The notes: generated by a model from the letters alone, not told the origin. A stretch of DNA of 64,000 nucleotides from Zerene cesonia (GCF_012273895.1 NC_052130.1:5146001-5210000), one strand, 5' to 3'; positions 45,901 through 55,305 are shown, counted from the first letter of the stretch. Numbers and translations: made by a program.

Positions 45901-47172
45901 AATCTAATATTTGGTATATGTAGGATCGCCTATTGTGCAAATGTGTTTTCAGACGTTTCGGAAAAATGATGCGCTTCAATTCGATTGAATGTTTTTGGTT
46001 TTCTCTTTTTTTATAACTGCGTGGGTTTTCAATCGATTGTTCATTTGGTTATTTGGTCCCAGATTTAGTACTAGTTCTATTTAAATATTATAAACTCGAA
46101 AGTTTGTTGGAATGTATGAATTTGCTACTATTTCACGTGACAACCACTGATACTCTTTGACAATACTTACCAGTGGCATAACTTAAGTATTAGAATAACG
46201 CATAAGCTTTATGAAAACATGCTTATGACTGCGTGTTCGCGACTGAAATCATATGCTAGTTATAAAAATGCAAGTTTTCATTAAACTATAGACAAATTTT
46301 TCCAGTGTACTTTGGATACAGTATCACTTCAATAATAACTTTTAATACAATATATTCCTGAACCAAAATAGCTAATGGGCAACGTTATTTCGTGAGAAAT
46401 CTTGATATGATTCGTATTTTCGTTTTCAAATACATTTCCTTTTACGATCAAGATACTGAAATAATTATGTACGAGTTTATTTATATCACGATACCTTATT
46501 ATTGGAAACTAAACAATGTCCGCTATTTTTTATACACGAATTAACGTTTAAATTACAAGTCTAAAAAGTTTAAGCAAATATTATTTATTATAAAAATACA
46601 ATAAAATTAGCTATACATAATATCTACAAGTAAAAATATTGAAATTTATTAATGTGTAAAAACGAGCCCTTAGGAGTTGTAACAGATATGGTACACCATT
46701 TATTCTATGAAGAGAAATGGCCTAGATTAATAAAAATATAATCCACTTATAACGAACAATTGTCTTCAGTTTTAAGACTATAACTCTCCTAATGTTCATG
46801 GGCGGTGGTAGCGCATACCATCAGGCGACCTCCATTGCCGACTATGTCATAAAAAACTTTTCTGTCTTTTTATTAACAGATACAAATATATTTTTCCAGC
46901 CAAACCATGCATATACGCTAAGCGTAGCCTGCAATAACGCAGTTCATAACGTTGGAGTTAGAAGGCGTCCGGATGGTCGGTTGGCCCTCGGCTTCGCTCG
47001 CCGCGGTGAGAGGAGTTTCGCAACTGTTGCCTCGTTGCTGCAACACCACAAGAAGCGCCGCTTGTTGCTTGTCGCTGCTGGCGATTTGATCGGCGCAACA
47101 ACACTCAACGAAAGCCCTCAGTATTACGCGACGCCCAAGAACATACCGATCGTTGGCTGTAGAAGTGTTTAA
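33792..47172 (+). CDS. SLP-76/BLNK-type SH2 adaptor protein, 505 aa, five exons
   Basis: Exons 33792-33905, 34827-35612, 38099-38234, 45622-45830 and 46900-47172; all GT-AG, phases 0, 0, 1, 0, TAA stop. An in-frame TAA at 33768 supports the start. Residues 1-80 look like the SAM-type segment of SLP-76: IWDKDEFVDFVKEKNVDGRK, then LLEITEGMVKLW. Residues 90-385 are a polar linker with tyrosines in docking contexts: YVPM (Tyr137, p85-type YxxM), YEDL (216), YNQV (221), YENS (276, GRB2-type YxN), YDSV (286), YLVP (308, Crk-type YxxP). Residues 385-490 are an SH2 domain: ESFYMNIDRQEAENLL, DGTFILRPSS with the phosphotyrosine-binding Arg411 of the FLVR motif, and the betaD His431 in AVHNVGVRRR. Order (SAM, tyrosine linker, C-terminal SH2) and the ending RRLLLVAAGDLIGATTLNES match the SLP-76/BLNK/CLNK family. 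These adaptors sit downstream of Syk-type kinases in the cytoplasm. In insects Shark would be a candidate kinase (inference). All key residues are intact. Confidence 0.82.
34827..35612 (+). CDS. SH2 adaptor gene, exon 2 (tyrosine-rich linker)
   Basis: The acceptor CCGTTTCAG ends at 34826 and the donor GTATGT starts at 35613; 262 codons, phase 0. Completes the SAM-like segment and carries Tyr137, 216, 221, 276 and 286. Lys-rich and AT-rich, but open over the full length. Confidence 0.85.
36055..36247 (+). mobile_element. Hairpin retroposon-like element, copy 1
   Basis: The left arm starts TTAGAAATTAAAAACTTTTT and continues ACGGATTTTAAACGCGATTT. The right part carries the reverse complement (AAATCCG, CAAAGTTTTTAATTTCTAAA) and then a 45-nt tail ending ACACAAGAAAATACT that has no partner on the left. 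Perfect 13-bp direct repeats ATTTCTTCGGTGT flank the copy at 36042-36054 and 36248-36260. Lies in intron 2 of the SH2 adaptor gene. Confidence 0.7.
36499..36613 (+). mobile_element. Short Helitron, family B
   Basis: AATATTATAAAGAAGAATTT, GGCTATATATGTACCACGGG, GCGAAGCCGGAGCGAACTGC, CTAG at 36610-36613. An internal deletion makes it only 115 bp. Confidence 0.7.
36722..36922 (+). mobile_element. Non-autonomous Helitron, family A
   Basis: TCTTACTAATATTATAAATG through the full family core to CAGGGCACAGCTAG. Confidence 0.75.
37767..37990 (+). repeat. Interspersed repeat (GGGTTCCGTATCC type)
   Basis: AGGGTTCCGTATCCATTGGG, a TCTGTCC-rich stretch, and GGCTGTATCTTATGAACCGT. This is a common type in Lepidoptera. 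A diverged partial copy is at 62994-63240. Class not determined. Confidence 0.5.
38099..38234 (+). CDS. SH2 adaptor gene, exon 3
   Basis: The acceptor ATCTTCTAG ends at 38098 and the donor GTATGT starts at 38235. Encodes residues 301-345 with VEDYLVPVSVEKDYCDVCLK. Phase 1 exit fits exon 4. Confidence 0.75.
38335..38643 (+). mobile_element. tRNA-derived SINE, family T2, intron 3
   Basis: A-box GTGGCTCAGTGGTGAGAAC, B-box GGGGTTCGAGACC, and a 3' part with CACTTGGCCAGCGTGGTGGA and GTGTCCCAGCAGTGGGAAC. Flanked by 10-bp direct repeats ATATAGCAAA at 38325-38334 and 38644-38653. Opposite-strand copy at 58299-58594. Confidence 0.8.
38851..39033 (+). mobile_element. Helitron, family D
   Basis: TCTACTAATATTATAAATGC, ACAGCTTATCGAATCTGTAT, CAGGCTACAGCTAG. 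It shares its 5' end with family A but has a different core, so the two families are chimeric relatives. Confidence 0.65.
39436..39607 (-). mobile_element. Helitron-like repeat, family D, minus strand
   Basis: CTAG at 39436-39439, with AGATTGTAGTCTGGAATAGC on the minus strand, matching 38851-39033. Confidence 0.55.
39943..40142 (+). mobile_element. Non-autonomous Helitron, family A, well preserved
   Basis: TCCTACTAATAGTATAAATG to ACGCGGGTGAAACCGCGGGG and CGCAGCTAG. One of the least diverged copies in the window. Confidence 0.78.
40447..40687 (+). mobile_element. LINE/SINE 3' unit, internally deleted
   Basis: TGTGGGAGCCACACGCTTGG start, ACCGGGAGCCGGAGACCCCG middle, and TGCCCGCTGTGACATAA end. 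Same family as 3325-3660. Confidence 0.7.
40697..40812 (-). mobile_element. Repeat with (GTT)n and TGGACATAGGCCTCCC core
   Basis: The (GTT)n microsatellite at 40700-40721 is followed by ACGTCCACTGTTGGACATAG and CAGCGGCCTGAGTCCAGCGG. This resembles a known lepidopteran retroelement 3' end; orientation and family not certain. Confidence 0.5.
40891..41072 (-). mobile_element. Helitron-like repeat, family E
   Basis: GC-rich CCGGGCGGAGCCGGGGCG near a CTAA end on the minus strand. The core (AAGTTGGATCGAACTGCACA) is shared with 31580-31675. Confidence 0.5.
41674..41842 (-). mobile_element. Helitron, family A, minus strand
   Basis: CTAG at 41674-41677, hairpin remnant, family core, and TCCTACTAATATTATAAATG at the other end. 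Confidence 0.72.
42659..42917 (+). mobile_element. tRNA-derived SINE, family T1, with perfect target-site duplication
   Basis: The SINE body is 42673-42903, with A-box TTGGTACAGTGGTTAACGCG and B-box GGGTTCAATTCC. The same 14 bases, TATATCCTATTCCT, flank it at 42659-42672 and 42904-42917. A complete, recent insertion in intron 3 of the SH2 adaptor gene. Confidence 0.88.
43493..43860 (+). pseudogene. Repeat-derived open frames with a donor-like site
   Basis: Two overlapping open frames here include words of the T2 SINE tail in diverged form (TCACTGCTGGCCACGGCACT, GGCCATTGCCAAGTGTGGGT). A strong donor-like GTAAGT is at 43626. No good acceptor precedes it and it is not needed for the adaptor gene. 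Probably degenerate SINE sequence. Confidence 0.4.
45622..45830 (+). CDS. SH2 adaptor gene, exon 4 (SH2 N-terminal half)
   Basis: The acceptor TATAATTCCAG ends at 45621 and the donor GTGAGT starts at 45831. Encodes residues 346-415: acidic stretch, ASRPLPVPVENESFYMN, and the FILRPSS motif with Arg411. Confidence 0.88.
46080..46259 (+). mobile_element. Diverged Helitron, intron 4 of the SH2 adaptor gene
   Basis: TATTTAAATATTATAAACTC at the 5' end and ATATGCTAG at the 3' end; interior heavily diverged. Confidence 0.5.
46790..46855 (+). mobile_element. LINE/SINE 3' unit scrap before exon 5
   Basis: AATGTTCATGGGCGGTGGTA and ACCATCAGGCGACC, then GACTATGTCATAAAAAAC. Last 65 bp of the family. Confidence 0.65.
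46900..47172 (+). CDS. SH2 adaptor gene, exon 5 (SH2 C-terminal half)
   Basis: The acceptor ATATTTTTCCAG ends at 46899 and the TAA stop is at 47170-47172. Encodes residues 416-505: AYTLSVACNNAVHNVGVR, SFATVASLLQHHKKRRLLLV, and a short tail. A repeat scrap (46790-46855) sits 45 bp before the exon. Confidence 0.88.
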   Translation, partial: PNHAYTLSVACNNAVHNVGVRRRPDGRLALGFARRGERSFATVASLLQHHKKRRLLLVAAGDLIGATTLNESPQYYATPKNIPIVGCRSV

Positions 47173-47612
47173 TTTATTTGTTATAGCCCGAAATAAGTAT
47201 TGCCGGATTACAAAGTTATGAATGGTAAATAATCTGCTAGTTCTTTTATAATAATGGAGTAGCTACTTGAACTGTAAATTGAAATAAGTATGATGTATTG
47301 CGTGATGTTAATTGTCAATTACAAAACATGTATGTTTGTATATGTTTGAGAAATGTGGAAAAGTAGATTAAAGGGCTTTTGCAATGAGTCGTTGATCGTG
47401 TCAAAACTTGAGTTAAATCAATACAGTTTTTTATTTACTCATTATTGCAGGAAACCAAAAAAGGTCTTTGTAAATTAAATTTGGGAAATCGTTGCCATAT
47501 TGTAAAATTATATTGATTTATATATTGTGATTTTAATAATACTCCGATACACAGTTCTGTTGGTGTTTTTTTGCATGAAATATTGATTAGACTTCAAGTA
47601 TTATAAAATTCT

Positions 47613-47618
47613 AATAAA
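47613..47618 (+). terminator. Poly(A) signal candidate of the SH2 adaptor gene
   Basis: AATAAA 441 nt after the stop. It is the first canonical hexamer I see; variants such as AATAAT occur earlier. Confidence 0.3.
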
Positions 47619-47795
47619 AAAAAACTATCCTATCTCCTGTTTCAGACCCCAAACTATTTTTGTACCAAAACTCATTTAAATCGGTTTAGTCGTTTAGACG
47701 TAAAGAAGAGGCTGACAAATTGTTACCGCACTTGTAATATTGAAAGGGAAATAAGTGAGGTTACGGACAGTTTCAAGTTGCTCAATAAAATGACA

Positions 47796-47995
47796 TCCTA
47801 CTAATATGACAAATGCGAAAGTTTGTAAGGATGTGTGTGTGTTTCTTGCTCTTTCACGCAAAAAGTACTGAACTGGTTGCAATGAAATTTGGTACGTAGA
47901 TATCTGGACAACTGGAATAACATATAGGCAACTTTTTATCCCGGTGTTCCTACGGAATACGCACTTACTTGGGTGAAACCGCGGGGCGCAGTTAG
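47796..47995 (+). mobile_element. Non-autonomous Helitron, family A
   Basis: TCCTACTAATATGACAAATG to ACCGCGGGGCGCAGTTAG. The flank at 47620-47700 carries another repeat core related to 44690-44790. Confidence 0.72.
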
Positions 47996-48999
47996 TAATT
48001 AATAAGGCGCTAATCCAGTTCTCCATTTTTAATGTATTTTTGTTCCAAATTTCTTCCAAATTCGATGTTTTATATGTAAACACATAACAATCAAACAGTT
48101 AATTATTACACGTTTATTACTCTCATAACATTAGTAAGTACACGTATACGTTTCTACAATAGAATTTCTCATAGTATTCAATTGTTTAGTAGTGCTATAT
48201 TTGAATTTAAATAAAGATTTTGATATTTTTATTTAAATGTTTTAGTTCAGAGAACCTCCTTATAATATTAATGAATACATAGATGATGCAAATCAATGTT
48301 ATCGTTTAAGAAGAGACAAGACAATTCTTTGGCATTATCATTATATGCATTATGTAAAATTGTCGTGATTTTCAAAGAGCAGCTTCCGAGTTTCTTGCTA
48401 TAGTAAATGGTAAATATTTACCCATGTAATGTACTTCTAAAATAATTCTAATGGGATCAAAAGTTTTGTGATAAATTACTACTATAAGCAACCACTTTAT
48501 AAAATATCTCACACTATATATTTTATTGGTGTATGAATTAAGGCAATTAGAGATTATAAGCCGACAATCCGAGGCATGCCCCCAACAAGGCAATTAGCCT
48601 CGTTCCTTTCAACTAAGTTTGAAGACCTAACTTTAATTGCTAATTTAGCGTAGATGCCTGTAGATAATGATTCTGCCATTGCTTTCACTTTGAAGCTTTA
48701 TTTTGGTGTGTTTTATTTAGTAGCATATACTGTGGTGGTGACGTTTCCTTTTCCTAACTCATGGATTTATTAAAAAGCGCTAAAATTCTCCTCTAGTGAA
48801 TTAATTTTCCCAATTTAAAAGCGCCTACTAGAATATGTTAGGCAAAGTTAAAATTCCACGATTTGCTAAGAACCTAACATTAACATAGTTTTTATTTATT
48901 TTGTTGTTTAAAGCGGATTTTAAAGATAATGGCCTAATCGACCTATGAATAAGCAACATAATAAGGTTAAAATTAAGATAAAATGCCAGAAGTTTGCAT

Positions 49000-49108
49000 T
49001 TTCATCCTCATCCATTGAACCTATTCCTTTATTCCCGTGAATCTTTTCCTATCCCTTACCCATTTAAACCTCTGCAAATGTTTATGGGCGGTGCTGATCA
49101 CTTACTAT
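49000..49108 (+). mobile_element. LINE/SINE 3' unit fragment
   Basis: TTTCATCCTCATCCATTGAA, CTTTTCCTATCCCTTACCC and AATGTTTATGGGCGGTGCTG; truncated at both ends. Confidence 0.55.
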
Positions 49109-49338
49109 CAAATCTAGGGTACAGGTCAATGGTGATCAAACAATTAATTAAGTTGTATTGTCTAAAATAAATGGCTTGTATTAAAAGAGTGGAGACAATT
49201 TGATTGGTTCTTTTTTAGTTTTTTTTAACTACGTAATTTATTACTAAATTTATTAACATTAATCCTGCAGAATTAATCTGCATATAGCCTTTTCATCCTT
49301 CTTTGAATCATAATGTCAAAACGTTATGTTAAGAAACT

Positions 49339-49474
49339 ATGTCACAACTATATTCAAACGAGGACATTTTAAAAAATCCGCACATCATTGTAATAAACTT
49401 ACTCAGTGACCGCCAATACGGGTTCCGCCGAAATCGGTCCACTGGGGATCTTCTTGCGTATGCCACCTACATCT
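49339..49474 (+). pseudogene. Non-LTR retrotransposon reverse transcriptase fragment, cut by gap
   Basis: The frame reads LLSDRQYGFRRNRSTGDLLA and continues to ATYI at the gap edge. QYGFRxxRST is the typical N-terminal reverse transcriptase motif of jockey/CR1-type LINEs. Upstream codons before the motif look like non-element sequence, so the copy is 5'-truncated. The rest may lie in the gap or be absent; the sequence after the gap is not recognisably LINE. Confidence 0.75.
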
Positions 49475-50474
49475 NNNNNNNNNNNNNNNNNNNNNNNNNN
49501 NNNNNNNNNNNNNNNNNNNNNNNNNNNNNNNNNNNNNNNNNNNNNNNNNNNNNNNNNNNNNNNNNNNNNNNNNNNNNNNNNNNNNNNNNNNNNNNNNNNN
49601 NNNNNNNNNNNNNNNNNNNNNNNNNNNNNNNNNNNNNNNNNNNNNNNNNNNNNNNNNNNNNNNNNNNNNNNNNNNNNNNNNNNNNNNNNNNNNNNNNNNN
49701 NNNNNNNNNNNNNNNNNNNNNNNNNNNNNNNNNNNNNNNNNNNNNNNNNNNNNNNNNNNNNNNNNNNNNNNNNNNNNNNNNNNNNNNNNNNNNNNNNNNN
49801 NNNNNNNNNNNNNNNNNNNNNNNNNNNNNNNNNNNNNNNNNNNNNNNNNNNNNNNNNNNNNNNNNNNNNNNNNNNNNNNNNNNNNNNNNNNNNNNNNNNN
49901 NNNNNNNNNNNNNNNNNNNNNNNNNNNNNNNNNNNNNNNNNNNNNNNNNNNNNNNNNNNNNNNNNNNNNNNNNNNNNNNNNNNNNNNNNNNNNNNNNNNN
50001 NNNNNNNNNNNNNNNNNNNNNNNNNNNNNNNNNNNNNNNNNNNNNNNNNNNNNNNNNNNNNNNNNNNNNNNNNNNNNNNNNNNNNNNNNNNNNNNNNNNN
50101 NNNNNNNNNNNNNNNNNNNNNNNNNNNNNNNNNNNNNNNNNNNNNNNNNNNNNNNNNNNNNNNNNNNNNNNNNNNNNNNNNNNNNNNNNNNNNNNNNNNN
50201 NNNNNNNNNNNNNNNNNNNNNNNNNNNNNNNNNNNNNNNNNNNNNNNNNNNNNNNNNNNNNNNNNNNNNNNNNNNNNNNNNNNNNNNNNNNNNNNNNNNN
50301 NNNNNNNNNNNNNNNNNNNNNNNNNNNNNNNNNNNNNNNNNNNNNNNNNNNNNNNNNNNNNNNNNNNNNNNNNNNNNNNNNNNNNNNNNNNNNNNNNNNN
50401 NNNNNNNNNNNNNNNNNNNNNNNNNNNNNNNNNNNNNNNNNNNNNNNNNNNNNNNNNNNNNNNNNNNNNNNNNN
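49475..50474. other. Assembly gap, exactly 1000 N
   Basis: Placeholder-size gap. It directly follows the LINE fragment, which suggests that an unresolved retrotransposon caused the assembly break. Confidence 0.98.
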
Positions 50475-51525
50475 ATATTATGTCTTTCTCACTAAAAGAT
50501 TGTCCTGCCTGTCCTTGATTATACTCTCACCATTCTATGACTTATGGAGGCTGAAGAAAAAGATCAATTGGAAATTCGCTCGATCCCAAATGTTAACAAT
50601 AATGTAATCTCAGCCTGAGATGCGAAAGGTTGTTCTTTCATATGTATAATCGGATTATCTGGGTATCATTCAATACCTCGTAGCAATAAGAAGCTTAGAA
50701 AATTGATGAAAATGTACAATATTATGGTTCATACAGGAATTTTAGTAGATTATTGATATGGATAATTAAATTATCGATACTTGTATTAGTCGGCGGTTTT
50801 ACTCGCTTACCTCGTTAAGGATTTAATTTTAATTGACTGCTTCTGATTTAAGATATTTGACATGATTTTATTTATATTATCGACACGTTAGTGGATATAT
50901 TTGCTTTTAAATCAGAATGACTTTATACAAATCATATTACAAAAATGTTTGACTTTTACACTTGGTCAAATTAAAATTCAAAATGACCGACCACATGTAT
51001 ATTACACGGTGTTAATGATGTTTTTTTTTCAACAATTAAACATAGAGCATAGTAAAACAAACGAATATCATCAAAATTATTATTATGAACATTCAAAAAT
51101 GGGTACTACACCTTTCTAATAAAAGTCATTTTTGGTCCTCATGCAGACTCACGGCTAACAATAAAAAATCCCTTATCACTGATATCTCCAATACATTTAA
51201 GTACAGAAGTTTAACGAGAGCTTTAAGCAATGTTTTTATGAGTTGAATGCGCACGGGATCGAGGAAATGACGTAATAATGGTTGCGATAACGCGATACGA
51301 GTTCCGTGGTTAAAGCTAAGTTAAGTGGGATTTTCAGAGATATTTATGGGTTTGAGATAGCCAGAATAAGCGGTATATATTGTAGAATAGAAGCGGTATA
51401 TATGTAGATATAAATGACACTATTAATTGCGCGAGAAGCTGTTACTTAAATAGATAGTGTACGGTGAATTTCAATGGTTTTGTAAAGTGCAAAAAGTTTT
51501 AAGCGTTTGTTGTAATATTGGACCC

Positions 51526-51690
51526 TTTACCTCACCCTTCCCAGTCCCATTTCTTCTTTCCAGTCGTCAATCCTTTCCTTATCCCTTATCTTTTAAAAGC
51601 CGTCAGCGCATTTTCAGATGCACTACCTTTACGAATGTTCATGGGCCGTGGTGATCGTTTACCATCAGGTGAACCACCAGCTCAGTTGCC
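51526..51690 (+). mobile_element. LINE/SINE 3' unit, 5'-truncated
   Basis: CTCACCCTTCCCAGTCCCAT, CGAATGTTCATGGGCCGTGG and ACCACCAGCTCAGTTGCC. Confidence 0.7.
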
Positions 51691-51889
51691 GCTCATAGAA
51701 TATAAATATTAGGGCACATTATAGGCCTTCCTGGGTATTGAATCTTCTTTGATTGGGCTACAATCGGTCGCCATATGACCACCAATGCACATGAATATTT
51801 GCAAGGCCCTTACAAATGCGTTGCCTTCTTTTAAGGGGTAAGAGGACGATGGGGCTAAAGGAAGATGAAATTGTGGGCCACCGGCTCAA

Positions 51890-52035
51890 ACTCAAACTCA
51901 AACGTTTATTTATTCAATTAGACTTCTTAAAGCACCTTTGAATCGTCATAACAAAGTTTTAACATTTACCATCGCTTCGAACCCGTTTCTACAGAGGAGA
52001 CCCGGCAAAAACTCTGTAGTTGCTCTTTTATAATA
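51890..52035 (+). mobile_element. Retroelement 3' end (CTCAAACTCAAACG type)
   Basis: CTCAAACTCAAACGTTTATT, then GAACCCGTTTCTACAGAGGA and GGCAAAAACTCTGTAGTTGC. A related fragment is at about 56070-56150 (CGAAAGCAGTTTCTACAGAG). Common in Lepidoptera; family not named. Confidence 0.5.
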
Positions 52036-52833
52036 TTGTTACTTTTAAATTTTTATACATTGGTATACACAATAATAATTCAAAAGAACTGCTCATCTTG
52101 CTCACCCACTCATCAAACGAAACACATTAGCTATTCACTTACACGCTACTATTTTATGCCTATCTTGTATAAGGGTCTGTCTGATAACTTCCCGTGTGGT
52201 AGCTGGAGCCGTTATGAAATGTGTTCGACTTCTACATAGGTACTTCAAATTTGTCAATCTTCATTATCAGCGCCATTTGTTTCCCCACAGGGCAGAGAAA
52301 ACATAATGCTAGTGGACAAGTATGAGTTGGTAGATACGACGTCTGTCTAATATGTAGTTATCAAAACCCATTTAAGCCGAGGAAATAATATAAGGCAAAT
52401 ATAAATTATTTGCTAAAATATTCACATATTTTATGTCATAAAAATTATTTTTAAATCAATGTTCAAACAACTCAAATAAATACGTAAGTATTTTATATGG
52501 TCCATAAAGTACAATTGAAGCCCTATTCCCAGACAATAGCCATAAATCCGAGCAACGACGAAATAGAAGTTGAGAAATATTTAGTTTTCTTCCAGAGAAT
52601 TAGATCAGCAGGAGGGACATATATACTTTTTGATGCTATGTTTAGTTTTTCATAAGATAAAAATAGTTTTCACAGAATTTAGAATGCAATTTCATTACTA
52701 TTTGATTTAAGAACAGAAAAATTCAGCCACTTGGCGGGAAAGCACCTTGCCCTATCCATGGAAAGTACTAAAATATAAACAAAAACACATTCATAAGTTT
52801 CGTACCAGGATAGTTTAAGCCCGAGTAAGTCTA

Positions 52834-52985
52834 GTTTTAGAGTCAAGCTGACGACACGCTGACCGTCGATGCTGATAGCCGAAACCTCTATGATGCGCTT
52901 TAGAATAACGCGAAGGTATCAGCGTGTGCAGTGCATGGAAGTTGTAGCACCGACGGTAAGCGTGCCGTCAGCGTGACTCTGAAAC
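52834..52985. repeat. Foldback element with 35-bp inverted arms
   Basis: The left arm 52834-52868 (starts GTTTTAGAGTCAAGCTGACG) pairs with the right arm 52951-52985 (ends CGTCAGCGTGACTCTGAAAC) with about four mismatches over 35 bases. The 82-bp centre has a smaller nested match (GCTGATAGCC against GGTATCAGCG). GC-richer than its surroundings. Probably a MITE. No clear target-site duplication. Confidence 0.65.
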
Positions 52986-53755
52986 CAACCTAACTCTGTT
53001 ACGAAACATGTGAAGCTGTTATATTTATATTTAATCCTTAACAATACACAGTAAACGAGCCTTATAGTCCATCTGGCACTATAAATCCTTGATACGCAAA
53101 GGAGTATTGCGTGTCTCGAAAGAAGCTGAATAAAACAACTTCGCACCCGATAGCAATCAAACTTTATTGAAATTGGGTTCACTCTCATAGAATATGACGG
53201 AGCGATGTACTTTAGAATAATAATGTGAGCTTACCTTGGATCGTGAGTGTGACAGTAGGCAGGAATACATAGATTTGCGTATTTTGAATTCTATATACAT
53301 CCACAATGTATGAAAAATATTGTAATAGATGGAGCGTCAATAATGTGAAAGGCATTATGTTATTTGTAAATGACAATAACTTTATAATACAACTAGCGGC
53401 ACGCCCCGGTTGAATATTCTTTGAGGATATTTGAAATCGTTCCAGAATCCGGTAGTACACGTCCATCTTTATAGAATTAAAACATATTACTCTTGTAATT
53501 TATGTATTTTCTATGAAAGTTTTCACAAACGTTGCTCATTTATAATTGATAAGACTGAACTAATTTTTCAACAAGAAAGTCACCGACATTCCTGGGGGGA
53601 AGTTTTGCAGATTCTACGATCTACGTCAATCTGTTTAACTAATAAACTAAACTAAACTAAGTAATCGAGTAACAAAGCAAAACAAAACCCACTTGAATTC
53701 AGAACCCCACTCTTCTGTTGTTTGTGGGTTTAGTTTGATAATAGCGAATAGTTAG

Positions 53756-53965
53756 AAATTAAAGACTTTTTAACGGATTTTAAACGCGATTTATTATTTA
53801 TATTATTAGACTCAAGCAGTCTCCCTGTAAATTGTTTGCTCGCTGTAAAGTGTTCGAAACGTCGGGTTAATAATATAATGAATAAATCGCGTTTAAAATC
53901 CGTTAAAAAGTCTTTAATTTCTAAATGTATAATGCTCGCATAAATCAAACATAAGAAAATAGTAA
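53756..53965 (+). mobile_element. Hairpin retroposon-like element, copy 2
   Basis: Same element as 36055-36247: left arm AAATTAAAGACTTTTTAACG, right arm AACGGATTTT reversed and ending in TCTTTAATTTCTAAATG, then the one-sided tail ending ATAAGAAAATAGTAA. Arms of about 55 bp are almost perfectly complementary. Flanked by 11-bp direct repeats CGAATAGTTAG at 53745-53755 and 53966-53976, different from those of copy 1. Confidence 0.7.
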
Positions 53966-53995
53966 CGAATAGTTAGTTTCTATTATTATATGTAA

Positions 53996-54185
53996 CTAGC
54001 TGCGCCCCGCGGTTTCACCCGCGTAAGTCCGTATCCCGTAGGAATATCGGGATAAAAAATAGATGTTGGCCGATTCTCAGACCTACCCAATATGCTTACC
54101 AAATTTCAGAGGAATCGGTCAAGCCGTTTCGGAGGAGTATGGCAACGAAAACTGTGACACGAGAATTTTATATATATAGATATAT
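53996..54185 (-). mobile_element. Chimeric Helitron (family A 3' end on family C body)
   Basis: CTAG at 53996-53999 with the family A hairpin and TCCCGATATTCCTACGGGAT, then at about 54060 a switch to the family C body (AGATGTTGGCCGATTCTCAG) shared with 55125-55305. Confidence 0.65.
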
Positions 54186-54354
54186 AACTCAAACCACAGG
54201 ACGGGCTGAAATTTGGCATGCAGGTAGAAGTTATGACGTAGGCATCCGCTAAGAAAGGATTCCTACAAATTTTACCCCCGAGGGGATAAAATAGGGGATG
54301 AAAGTTTGTACCATTTGTTAATTCCTCGCGGGTGAAGCCGCGGGTAACAGCTAG
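54186..54354 (+). mobile_element. Helitron, family F
   Basis: Starts directly after the previous element (ATATAACTCAAACCACAGGA), with a GGGCTGAAATTTGGCATGCA core and CGCGGGTGAAGCCGCGGGTA hairpin, CTAG at 54351-54354. Confidence 0.6.
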
Positions 54355-55124
54355 TGTATAATAAATTTGAGGACTTAATTAAAAAAAATAATTAATACCT
54401 TCATTTCCTGTCTGCACTCAACTTAAGCAGTTTTTAAAGCTTTACTTTACCTAATTGCCTTCCTCAAGTACACCGGCTGCAATTTCCTCTGAATCATTAG
54501 GCCAATTTGTTTTTATTCATTTTATTAAGAAAACTCGCGACTCAGTAAAAAATCCTGAATATTTCGCTAGTTTGTTAAGTCCTTGTATTCGTAGTGCGAT
54601 TTTTAAATTATTGCTTATTTATATTCAATTACTCCATTTGGATTAATTTTGTTCAAAATATAATCTGTTTAGTAGTTTAAAATTTTCCTTTGTAGAGCAG
54701 TAACATTTTACAAACAAAATCAACTAAGCATCGTTAATAAGTGAAATTAGTTTTTATATAGATTTGGTTAACAATGAGTATTAAATTCATATATTTAAAC
54801 CTACTTTAAAAAGGAGCTTTTAGGTTTCTCTCGATCAGGTGCACACATCTTGACAAATGGTGTAACGGTCGAGATCTGACAAGTTGAAGTCGGTTTAGTT
54901 TCTTGTAAAATTGTTAATTACAGTTGTTTTTATTGTTGTTTTAAAATCTGTATATTATGTAAGAATAATTTCTAGTTAATGAGAACGGAAATGCGTTGTT
55001 ATCTCTCCGGGGCCAAGGCTCACTTATTAGACTAAACATTTAATTATCAGCCATTCATTGTGGAAGGTGATTTTAAGATCAAATTGTTTGGATGCTTATT
55101 CATATGAAAATAATATAAAGTTAA

Positions 55125-55305
55125 CTAGCTGCACCCGGCAAACGCTGTTCTGCCTTACTCTTATCATTTAGGGGTATGAAAAATAGATGTTGGCCGATTC
55201 TCATAGATACCGGATAAGTACAAAAAATTTCATCAAAATCGGTCAAGCCGTTTCGGAGGAGTATGGCAACGAAAACTGTGACACGAGAATTTTATATATA
55301 TAGAT
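55125..55305 (-). mobile_element. Helitron-like repeat, family C
   Basis: CTAG at 55125-55128, GTAAGGCAGAACAGCGTTTG near the 3' end, and AATCGGTCAAGCCGTTTCGG on the + strand. Opposite-strand copy of 21259-21433. Confidence 0.65.
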
